Of a stretch of 5,148 bases of DNA, positions 1 through 5,148 are shown one piece after another. Positions within the stretch are counted from its first letter, which is position 1, and each line of letters opens with the position of its first letter. The notes beneath the pieces are model-generated. The model made no database searches and had not been told where the DNA came from. It saw nothing but the letters and a program-made list of their open reading frames with translations. The DNA comes from Lysobacteraceae bacterium. GTDB lineage: Bacteria; Pseudomonadota; Gammaproteobacteria; Xanthomonadales; Xanthomonadaceae. The stretch covers positions 1-5,148 of the forward strand of contig DMHI01000240.1 of the NCBI GenBank assembly GCA_003449515.1. Reading direction: 5' to 3'. A program made the position numbers and the translations under genes.

Positions 1-1131
1 CCCGCCATCGGCGAAGCGGAAATCGCCGAGGTGGAGGCCTGCCTGCGCTCCGGCTGGCTCGGCACCGGGCCGCGCACCAAGCGTTTCGAGGCCGAATTCG
101 CCGCCTACAAGGGCCGACCGGCTGCACAGGCCGCGGGCGTGAACAGTTGCACCGCCGCGCTGCACGTGAGCATGGTCGCCGCCGGGCTGGAGCCCGGCAG
201 CGAGGTGATCACCACGCCGCTCACCTTCTGCGCCACGGTGAACGCGATCATCCATGCCGGCCTCACGCCGGTGCTGGCCGATGTCGATCCCGTCACCCAG
301 AACATCGATCCGGAGGCCATCGAGGCGGCGATCACGCCGCGCACCCGCGCCATCATTCCGGTGCACTTCGCCGGCCGGCCCTGCGAGATGGACGCCATCG
401 TGGCCATCGCCCGCAAGCATGGACTCGTGCTGATCGAGGACTGCGCGCACGCCATCGAAACCGAGTATGGCGGGCGGAAGGCCGGCACCTTCGGCGACTT
501 CGGCTGCTTCAGCTTCTACGCCACCAAGAATGTGGTGACCGGCGAAGGCGGGATGATCGTGGCGCGCGACGAGGCAGCCATGGCCCGCGCCCGCGTGCTG
601 GCGTTGCACGGCATGAGCAAGGACGCGTGGCACCGCTTCGGCGACAAGGGCTACAAGCACTACCAGGTGGTGGAGTGCGGCTTCAAATACAACATGATGG
701 ACCTGCAAGCGGCCATCGGCCTGCATCAACTGGCGCGGGTGGAGGAGAGCTGGCGCCGCCGCGAGGCCCTCTGGGGCATCTACGAGCGCGCACTCGCCGC
801 GCTGCCGCTGGTGCGCCCCGCTGCGCCGGCCGAAGGCACGCGCCACGCGTACCACCTCTACACCGTGCTGGTCGACGAAGACGCGTGCGGCATCACCCGC
901 GACGGCTTCCTCGACGCAATGAATGAGCGCCGCATCGGCACCGGCGTGCACTACCTGTCGATCGCCGAGCACCCGTACTACCAGCAGCGCTTCGGCTGGC
1001 GCCCCGAGCAGTGGCCGCAGGCGATGCGCATCGGTCGGCAGACGGTGAGCTTGCCCCTATCGCCGAAGCTGACCGACGCCGATGTGGGGCGGGTGGTCGA
1101 GGCGGTGGGCGGCGCACTCGTGGGTCGCTGA
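1..1131 (+). CDS. DegT/DnrJ/EryC1/StrS-family sugar aminotransferase, 5' end outside the window
   Basis: A PLP-dependent aminotransferase of the family that converts a keto group on a nucleotide-linked sugar into an amine, normally with glutamate as amino donor, in the cytoplasm. The frame is open from base 1, and the first visible residues (PAIGEAEIAEVEACLRSGWL) match the usual family N-terminus, so only roughly the first 10-20 residues should be missing. The GTG at 31 is internal, not the start. In visible numbering, the cofactor phosphate-binding stretch GVNSCTAAL lies near 46-54, the PLP-ring aspartate is in IEDCAH (D147), and the Schiff-base lysine is K176 in SFYATKN, followed by GEGGM. 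The C-terminal part contains GFKYNMMDLQAAIG (228-240) and GVHYLS, both family-typical. The 376 visible residues fit a family length of about 370-400. The sugar and the amination position (C3 or C4, as in ArnB, PseC or WecE relatives) cannot be decided here. It ends with TGA, nine bases from the stop of the convergent operon. Confidence 0.95.
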   Translation, partial: PAIGEAEIAEVEACLRSGWLGTGPRTKRFEAEFAAYKGRPAAQAAGVNSCTAALHVSMVAAGLEPGSEVITTPLTFCATVNAIIHAGLTPVLADVDPVTQNIDPEAIEAAITPRTRAIIPVHFAGRPCEMDAIVAIARKHGLVLIEDCAHAIETEYGGRKAGTFGDFGCFSFYATKNVVTGEGGMIVARDEAAMARARVLALHGMSKDAWHRFGDKGYKHYQVVECGFKYNMMDLQAAIGLHQLARVEESWRRREALWGIYERALAALPLVRPAAPAEGTRHAYHLYTVLVDEDACGITRDGFLDAMNERRIGTGVHYLSIAEHPYYQQRFGWRPEQWPQAMRIGRQTVSLPLSPKLTDADVGRVVEAVGGALVGR

Positions 1132-1140
1132 GCTTCGCCC
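1132..1140. other. Nine-base convergent intergenic junction
   Basis: This is the only non-coding stretch in the window. It separates the TGA of the aminotransferase (1129-1131) from the TGA of the minus-strand acyltransferase (1141-1143). I see no GC-rich hairpin followed by a T-run on either strand at or near the junction. Transcripts from both sides would therefore be expected to run into the opposite gene unless Rho or a terminator inside a gene stops them. Confidence 0.8.
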
Positions 1141-1647
1141 TCAACGCAGACGCCGCGCCGGCACGCCCCCGTAAAGACCCGCTTCCGTCACGCGCTGGAC
1201 GACCACCGCACCCGCGCCGATGACGGCTTCTGGCGCGAGGTCGGCGCCTTCGAGGATGATCGCACCGGCACCAATCCACGCATCGCGGCCAATCGAGAGA
1301 CCGCGCCTCGTCGGCGGATACCGAACCGCCTGCGCGTTGCCGTGCGAGGCCCCCGGATCGGTGTGGGTCAGCAGAATCGCGCGGACCGAAACGGTGGCAC
1401 GGTCGGCAAGACGTAACGGCCCGGCAAGATCGAGAACAACGCCGTCTCCGATGAACACCCCGTCGCCAATTTCGAGGTGCCGGAGGCCATCGTGGTGGTT
1501 CATCAACGCACAGCGATGGACGCGAACCCCCCGCCCGACGCGCGCGCCAAAAGCGCGCAGCGCCGCAGCGCGCAAGCGGGGGGTGAAGGCAGCTTCAACG
1601 AGCCAACCCGCGACAGTGAAGTAAGCAAGGCGAAAGAAGGAGTTCAT
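1141..1647 (-). CDS. Left-handed beta-helix (hexapeptide-repeat) acyltransferase
   Basis: Probable O- or N-acetyltransferase using acetyl-CoA, of the WbbJ/maltose-acetyltransferase type, likely decorating a sugar of the glycan made by this cluster. The protein has 168 residues. An N-terminal helix-rich stretch (about 1-35, hydrophobic near 8-21) precedes hexapeptide turns with [LIV]-G-x pattern: IGDGVFIGDGVVL (60-72), LSIGRDAWIGAGAIIL (117-132) and AVIGAGAVVV (141-150). H95 in LLTHTDPG is the likely catalytic histidine by comparison with the family. The C-terminus GLYGGVPARRLR is the classic ending of these enzymes. I chose the ATG at 1647-1645 because it gives normal family length, follows GGAGAGG with eight bases of spacing, and overlaps the upstream stop by one base (TGATG). 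The open frame runs on to 1983, but that part lies inside the upstream gene and reads as arginine-rich shadow sequence. The donor acyl group and the acceptor are unknown. It is the last gene of the operon. Confidence 0.9.
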   Translation of the reverse strand: MNSFFRLAYFTVAGWLVEAAFTPRLRAAALRAFGARVGRGVRVHRCALMNHHDGLRHLEIGDGVFIGDGVVLDLAGPLRLADRATVSVRAILLTHTDPGASHGNAQAVRYPPTRRGLSIGRDAWIGAGAIILEGADLAPEAVIGAGAVVVQRVTEAGLYGGVPARRLR

Positions 1648-2558
1648 CAACGTCGCCTCTCCACGATGCGAAGCAAGAAGCCCATTGACGCCGAGAGAAG
1701 GTCCAACGCCACGAGGTACACGCGCGTCGCCAGAGCCAGCGTAAGCACTGCAGCGCTCGCCGCGCCGCTGACCAGCGAGCCAAGCCATACGAAGGCCGCT
1801 TCGCGAACGCCCAGACCAGCCGGGACGAGTGACGCGAGTCCTGCGATGAAAGATGCCGTACTGAGCATGACGCCCTCCGCCACAAGCGACGGCGATAGAC
1901 CGAATGCGCCGGCGAACAGGGCGATCCACGCCGCGGCCAGCGTGACCGCCGTTGCGAGCCAAGCGATTGCCAAGGCACCGCACCAGCGCGGGCCGGCTTC
2001 AGGGAGAACAACGATCCGTCGACCCTCGCCGAGGAAACGCGCAAAGAACAGGAGCGTGGTGAAAATCGCGACGGCCGACGCCAACAAGGCAAGCACTGCC
2101 AACGGAAAGCCCGACGACCGCCACGCCAGCGCGGCCAAGAAAACGGCGACCTGCGCGGCCACAACCAGCAGCATGGCGATCACGTTGGCCGACGCGAGTC
2201 TCGCCAGCGACAGCGTCGGTGGCGCCAAAGCTTTCTGCATCACGACGCCCCAGATTTTCCCCGGCGCATACTTTGCGACTTGCGACATCAGCACGATGGC
2301 GAAGATGCCGGACCGTTCGCTCGGCGGCACGAGCAGCCGGATCATCCACGACGCTGCGCAAACATGCAGGACGCCTATAGCCAACGCCATGACGCCCATC
2401 GACGCGTCGACCTCGGTCCACAGGCGGCGAAACTCGACCGGGTCAACGCCCATGGCGACGCGCACAAGATAGACCAACGCCACCGCGCCAATCACCCAGA
2501 CGGCGACACGCACCCATGCGGGCCGAACTGTCGTTGGGTTGCGATCACCGACACTCAT
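1647..2558 (-). CDS. Flippase-like integral membrane protein (LPG-synthase transmembrane / YbhN-AglD-like family)
   Basis: A polytopic inner-membrane protein of 303 residues, matching the transmembrane domain family of MprF-type lysylphosphatidylglycerol synthases, which also occurs as a stand-alone 'flippase-like' protein next to glycosyltransferases. About seven or eight hydrophobic segments are visible, roughly at 17-36, 54-74, 84-95, 124-147, 151-175, 193-220, 225-246 and 262-297. Two family signatures support the call: SQVAKYAPGKIWGVVMQK (92-109) and SLVPAGLGVREAAFVW (243-258). There is no soluble aminoacyl-transferase domain, so it is not an MprF enzyme. The ATG at 2558-2556 overlaps the GT4 stop as ATGA. 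No good Shine-Dalgarno precedes it, so translation probably depends on ribosomes finishing the GT4 gene. By context it may handle a lipid-linked sugar intermediate, but transport has not been proven for most of the family. Codon use is less GC-rich than in the flanking genes. Confidence 0.88.
   Translation of the reverse strand: MSVGDRNPTTVRPAWVRVAVWVIGAVALVYLVRVAMGVDPVEFRRLWTEVDASMGVMALAIGVLHVCAASWMIRLLVPPSERSGIFAIVLMSQVAKYAPGKIWGVVMQKALAPPTLSLARLASANVIAMLLVVAAQVAVFLAALAWRSSGFPLAVLALLASAVAIFTTLLFFARFLGEGRRIVVLPEAGPRWCGALAIAWLATAVTLAAAWIALFAGAFGLSPSLVAEGVMLSTASFIAGLASLVPAGLGVREAAFVWLGSLVSGAASAAVLTLALATRVYLVALDLLSASMGFLLRIVERRR
1656..1662 (-). promoter_or_regulatory. Ribosome-binding site of the acyltransferase gene
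   Basis: On the minus strand GGAGAGG sits eight bases before the ATG at 1647. It supports the 168-residue start over longer readings of the same frame. It lies inside the last codons of the flippase-like gene, so terminating ribosomes pass straight over it. Confidence 0.65.
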
Positions 2559-3685
2559 CGGGTCGACGACAGACAGTCCATCGCGAATGCATCCACCACC
2601 TCGCGAATCCGAAACGGGCTCTGTGCAGGACTCTCGTCGTTCATCGGCCCTGGGAACAAACCCTGCGAGAGGGCCGATGCGAACGCCTCCGCGCTCACCG
2701 AGGCACTCAACCAACCACCGAATTGCGCGACGAGGCGTGGCAAATCCCCCACCGGCATCGCCACCACCGGCACGTTGAAGTGCATGGCGTCGGAGAAGAT
2801 CAACGGGATGCTCTCGATGCGCGACGGCAGCAGCAGGCGATCGGCCCAGCCCAGTGCCGCAGCGGCGGCACCGCGATCGAGGAAGTCGCCATCGTGCACG
2901 GGCCGCCCCGCCGCACGCAGCGCCGCGCAGCGTTCGCGCACGAGCGGCTCGAGCGGCCCGCCGCCTTCGATGCGCACCGCGTCGATCCGCGACCAGTCGT
3001 CGTCGCCCAGCAGCGCCAGTGCGTCGAGCAGCAGATCGACGCCCTTGTTCGGATGCCAACGGCCGAGGAACAGCAGGCGATAGGGCGGTGCGCTGCGCTT
3101 GGCCGGCACCGGCGCATCGCCCCACGAGCGGCAGCTCGGCATGAAGGCGAACGGACGGCCGCAGATCGACGCGGCCTCGTCGGCGAGTGCGAGGCCATCG
3201 GCATACGCGCCCTGCGCTCGGCGCGCCACACGACGCAGCGCCGGGGCCACCAGCGGCGAGCGGCCGAGGCTCCAGATGTCGCTGCCCAGCGCCCACACGC
3301 TGTAGGGAACGCCGTGCCGCGCGGCTTCGCGCATCGCCATCCAGCCGGAGGGCAGCACCCACAACGCAAGCAGGTGGGCCACCCGTCCGTCGGCACAGGC
3401 GGCTCGCGTCTGCCGCGCCATCGAACGCAGCACGCGCGCGATCGGCAGCCAGTCGCCGGGCTTCGACGGCGAGAGCAGCGACAGCGGACGGTCGCCGCCT
3501 GCGAAGCGCCACACCGGCACGTCGCCCGGCTCCACCGTCTCGTGCGCGCCCGGCCCGACCACGCGAACCGCGGCGTGCCGGCGCAGCTCGGCGGCAAAAT
3601 CGGCGACAAAGGCGCCGGCGGCTTCGCTGCCGTCGCCAGCGGCCGGGTACGACGTGGAGACCAGCACGATGGCGTCGCGGCTCAC
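2555..3685 (-). CDS. GT4-like (GT-B fold) glycosyltransferase
   Basis: A 376-residue retaining-type glycosyltransferase of the GT4/glycosyl-transferases-group-1 type, expected to move a sugar from a nucleotide donor to the growing glycan at the cytoplasmic face. The N-terminal Rossmann-like half opens with IVLVSTSYP (6-14) and includes WALGSDIW (131-138). The C-terminal donor-binding half begins at YRLLFLGRWHPNKGVDLLLDAL (202-223) and continues with IEGGGPL (239-245). The usual E-x7-E motif reads as E291...D299 in RIESIPLIFSDAM, so the second glutamate is a conservative aspartate. The GTG start at 3685-3683 was chosen because it overlaps the methyltransferase stop as GTGA, has GGTGGAGG ten bases upstream, and puts the first beta strand at the N-terminus. 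The open frame continues to 3946, but the extra residues are arginine- and glycine-rich shadow of the methyltransferase gene. Donor, acceptor and linkage are unknown. Confidence 0.9.
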   Translation of the reverse strand: MSRDAIVLVSTSYPAAGDGSEAAGAFVADFAAELRRHAAVRVVGPGAHETVEPGDVPVWRFAGGDRPLSLLSPSKPGDWLPIARVLRSMARQTRAACADGRVAHLLALWVLPSGWMAMREAARHGVPYSVWALGSDIWSLGRSPLVAPALRRVARRAQGAYADGLALADEAASICGRPFAFMPSCRSWGDAPVPAKRSAPPYRLLFLGRWHPNKGVDLLLDALALLGDDDWSRIDAVRIEGGGPLEPLVRERCAALRAAGRPVHDGDFLDRGAAAAALGWADRLLLPSRIESIPLIFSDAMHFNVPVVAMPVGDLPRLVAQFGGWLSASVSAEAFASALSQGLFPGPMNDESPAQSPFRIREVVDAFAMDCLSSTR

Positions 3686-4398
3686 GGGCGCACGGCCTCC
3701 ACCGCGTAACCGAGGCACTGGCCGCGCCATGCCGGCCACACGCGGCGGCCTGCGGCGGTGGCGAGATTGATGAGGACGATCATCGGCAGGGCCACGACGG
3801 CCAGCGCCGCAGCCGCCCAGGGGGCTCGCCCCGCGAGGGGTGCGGCGAGCGCGAGGCAGGCCGCCACGCCGGCAACCTCCAGCGCCGCGCCACGCGGCTC
3901 GATGCGAACCGCCTCCAGTCCGGCGCGGGCGAGGTGCACGCGCCAACCATGCTCGGTGAGGCGGGTGTGGTCGTGCGGGGCATCGTGGATCGGGTAGAGG
4001 AAGGGCATGGAGAGAAACGCGCGCCCGCCGGGCTTGAGCACCCGGGCGATTTCGGCCAAGGCGCGCTCGAACGCGGCGACGTGTTCAAGCGTCTCGATGC
4101 ACACCACCGCGTCGACACTGGCGGTCGCGAGGGGCAACGCCGCCGCATCGGCGTAGGCATGCGGGCGCGTGCCGTAGCGATGCACTGCGGTGGTGGGGTA
4201 ATCGAGCGCGACGTAGCGGGCTGCCGGGTTCACCTGCCTGGCGATCCAGCGATCAGCCGCGCCGATGTCGAGCACCGTGCCCGCGATGGCCGCCACGCCG
4301 TCCGGGGCGCGGCGCGGCCCCAGCAGCCACTGCGGATGCAGTGGCGTATGACGCAGCCGATCCAGGAGGCCACGCCAACGTCCGCCCAGCCGGCTCAC
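3682..4398 (-). CDS. Class I SAM-dependent methyltransferase with hydrophobic C-terminal region
   Basis: A 238-residue methyltransferase of the Methyltransf_11/UbiE-like type. The visible core, in order: SAM-binding motif I VLDIGAADR (42-50), the acidic residue after strand 2 in YVALDYP (D66), DAVVCIETLEHV (96-107), and RVLKPGGRAFLSMPF (119-133) followed by HDAPHDHTRLTEHGW (138-152). These are typical of methyltransferases in glycan and lipid clusters. Beyond the core, about 174-215 is strongly hydrophobic and interrupted by GRAP (190-193), which suits a membrane hairpin or two short membrane segments. The protein may therefore be attached to the inner membrane near lipid-linked substrates. 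The start is GTG at 4398-4396, overlapping the GT2 stop as GTGA, with AGGAGG seven bases upstream, the best ribosome-binding site in the window. The methyl acceptor (a sugar hydroxyl, a carboxyl or a lipid) cannot be told from the sequence. Confidence 0.88.
   Translation of the reverse strand: MSRLGGRWRGLLDRLRHTPLHPQWLLGPRRAPDGVAAIAGTVLDIGAADRWIARQVNPAARYVALDYPTTAVHRYGTRPHAYADAAALPLATASVDAVVCIETLEHVAAFERALAEIARVLKPGGRAFLSMPFLYPIHDAPHDHTRLTEHGWRVHLARAGLEAVRIEPRGAALEVAGVAACLALAAPLAGRAPWAAAALAVVALPMIVLINLATAAGRRVWPAWRGQCLGYAVEAVRP
3696..3703 (-). promoter_or_regulatory. Ribosome-binding site of the GT4-like gene
   Basis: On the minus strand GGTGGAGG lies ten bases before the GTG at 3685, inside the end of the methyltransferase gene. 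Together with the GTGA overlap it supports GTG as the real start; no ATG codon near the N-terminal beta strand offers an alternative. Confidence 0.55.
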
Positions 4399-5148
4399 CC
4401 TTCGTCCTCCTCCCGCGCCGCGAGATACGTGAGGCCGGTGATCTGCTCGCTGATCAGGCCCATGAAGAAGGTGATCACCCCGGCGCTCATCAGCAGCGCG
4501 CTCATGTTGGTGAAGCGACCGGTCTCGCTGAAGGTGTACCCGTACCAGCCGAGGCCGAGCGCGAAGAACGCCAGTGCCGCCGGCACAAACAGCTTCAGCG
4601 GCGAGTACAGGGTGGCGATCTTGAAGATGATCAGCAGGAAGCGGATGCCGTCCTTCAACGGGCGGATGTGGCTGGCCGTGCCCACGCGCTGGTGCACCGG
4701 GATGGGCACGTAGGCCACCGGGTAGCCGCTGCGGAAGAAGGCCATGGTGATCGTGGTGGGGTAGCTGAAGCCATTGGGCAGCAGGTGCAGGAACTCGCGG
4801 AACTTGCCGGCGCGCACGGCGCGGAAGCCGGAGGTGAGGTCGGCCACGCGGTGCCCGGTCATCCAGCTGGCGAGGCGGTTGTACAGGCCGTTGGCGAGGC
4901 CGCGGTGGCGACTGGCCTGGCCACTGGCATCGCGGGCGCCCACCGCCATGTCGTGCCCGTCGGCGAGGCGGGCCAGCAGCGTGTCGATGTGGGCCGGGTC
5001 GTGCTGGCCATCGGCGTCCATGAACACGATCACCTCGCCCCGCGCCGCGCGGGCGCCGCGCTTGATGGCCGCGCCGTTGCCCATGCCGTAGGGGGTGCGC
5101 AGCACGCGGGCGCCGGCGGCCTCGGCCACGGCCACGGTGTCGTCGGTG
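4395..5148 (-). CDS. Family 2 glycosyltransferase with C-terminal membrane region, 5' end outside the window
   Basis: An inverting GT-A glycosyltransferase resembling dolichyl/polyprenyl-phosphate sugar synthases. The frame is open to the window edge and the first residues read TDDTVAVAEAAGA, the usual region just after the DGSTD motif. The beginning (roughly 35-45 residues, estimated from the family) is therefore missing, and the GTG at 5135-5133 is internal. Counting from that codon, GNGAAIKRG is at 19-27, the metal-binding DxD is MDADGQHDP (39-47), DLTSGFRAVR is at 99-108, and the acceptor-side QRVGTASHI is at 149-157. The last third carries two hydrophobic segments (about 180-201 and 212-235), which place the enzyme at the inner membrane; the acidic tail AREEDEG follows. 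It is the first visible gene of the operon and overlaps the methyltransferase by four bases. A lipid-phosphate acceptor is likely from the family. The sugar is unknown, and ArnC-like or DPM1-like roles cannot be separated here. Confidence 0.93.
   Translation of the reverse strand, partial: TDDTVAVAEAAGARVLRTPYGMGNGAAIKRGARAARGEVIVFMDADGQHDPAHIDTLLARLADGHDMAVGARDASGQASRHRGLANGLYNRLASWMTGHRVADLTSGFRAVRAGKFREFLHLLPNGFSYPTTITMAFFRSGYPVAYVPIPVHQRVGTASHIRPLKDGIRFLLIIFKIATLYSPLKLFVPAALAFFALGLGWYGYTFSETGRFTNMSALLMSAGVITFFMGLISEQITGLTYLAAREEDEG
4406..4414 (-). promoter_or_regulatory. Strong ribosome-binding site of the methyltransferase gene
   Basis: On the minus strand GGGAGGAGG ends seven bases before the GTG at 4398. 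It is a near-perfect Shine-Dalgarno placed within the codons for the acidic tail of the GT2 enzyme. It decides the GTG start and suggests that this gene can also be translated independently of the upstream one. Confidence 0.75.

Noticed and set aside
31..33. GTG at 31 as start of the aminotransferase
   Set aside because: Residues encoded by bases 1-30 continue the conserved family N-terminus in frame, so the true start lies before the window.
1115..1160. Rho-independent terminator between the convergent genes
   Set aside because: Short complementary pieces such as GCTGAGC cannot form a proper stem and loop, and no T-run follows on either strand.
1648..1983. N-terminal extension of the acyltransferase frame to 280 residues
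   Set aside because: The extra residues lack family similarity and lie in another frame of the flippase-like gene, whereas the ATG at 1647 has a ribosome-binding site and gives normal family length.
1647..2558. MprF-type lysylphosphatidylglycerol synthase conferring cationic-peptide resistance
   Set aside because: Only the membrane domain is present; the soluble aminoacyl-transfer domain is absent both in the protein and in the neighbouring genes.
2559..3512. N-terminal extension of the flippase-like frame to 621 residues as a fusion protein
   Set aside because: The upstream part reads as arginine-rich noise in a shadow frame of the GT4-like gene. The ATGA overlap at 2555-2558 marks the true start.
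3686..3946. Longer GT4-like protein starting near 3946
   Set aside because: The added 87 residues are Arg/Gly/Pro-rich and come from the other reading of the methyltransferase gene; the GTG at 3685 puts the first beta strand at the N-terminus as expected.
1477..4713. Long plus-strand open frames (1477-2472, 2516-3709, 3187-4713) antisense to the operon
   Set aside because: Their translations are low-complexity and rich in Arg, Ala, His and Pro, with no recognisable domain. They overlap one another and lie opposite genes with clear family motifs. High GC makes such stop-free shadows common.

Overview
This is a GC-rich, almost completely coding window from a bacterial surface-glycan locus (O-antigen, exopolysaccharide or glycolipid type). 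It carries six protein genes, two of them cut by the window edges. Hand-counted 60-base lines give about 73-77% GC in the outer genes and about 50-67% in the middle. The GC level, GTG starts and tightly overlapping genes suggest a GC-rich proteobacterium (Xanthomonadales-like or Burkholderiales-like). That placement is a weak inference; nothing in the window fixes the taxon.

Layout. On the + strand, positions 1-1131 hold the 3' part of a DegT/DnrJ/EryC1/StrS-family, PLP-dependent sugar aminotransferase whose start lies before the window. Nine bases after its stop, the stop codon of a convergent minus-strand operon begins. Read in its own direction (from 5148 down to 1141), the operon is: a family 2 glycosyltransferase with a C-terminal membrane region (start outside the window); a SAM-dependent methyltransferase with a hydrophobic C-terminal region; a GT4-like glycosyltransferase; a polytopic flippase-like protein of the lysylphosphatidylglycerol-synthase transmembrane (YbhN/AglD-like) family; and a left-handed beta-helix acyltransferase. 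Successive genes overlap by 4, 4, 4 and 1 bases (GTGA, GTGA, ATGA, TGATG), so they are very probably one transcript with coupled translation.

How the genes may work together (inference). The aminotransferase would make an amino sugar on a nucleotide carrier. The GT2 enzyme would load a sugar onto a polyprenyl-phosphate or lipid acceptor at the inner membrane. The GT4 enzyme would add a further sugar. The methyltransferase and acyltransferase would decorate the glycan or its precursor, and the flippase-like protein would act in the membrane on the lipid-linked product. No exact substrate can be read from the sequence.

No tRNA, rRNA, CRISPR array, insertion sequence, promoter or convincing terminator was seen. 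No gap exceeds 300 bases; the only intergenic space is 1132-1140. I did not find clear evidence of a new kind of system. The points most worth checking are the membrane-associated methyltransferase, the GC dip over the flippase and acyltransferase genes, and the terminator-less convergent junction.
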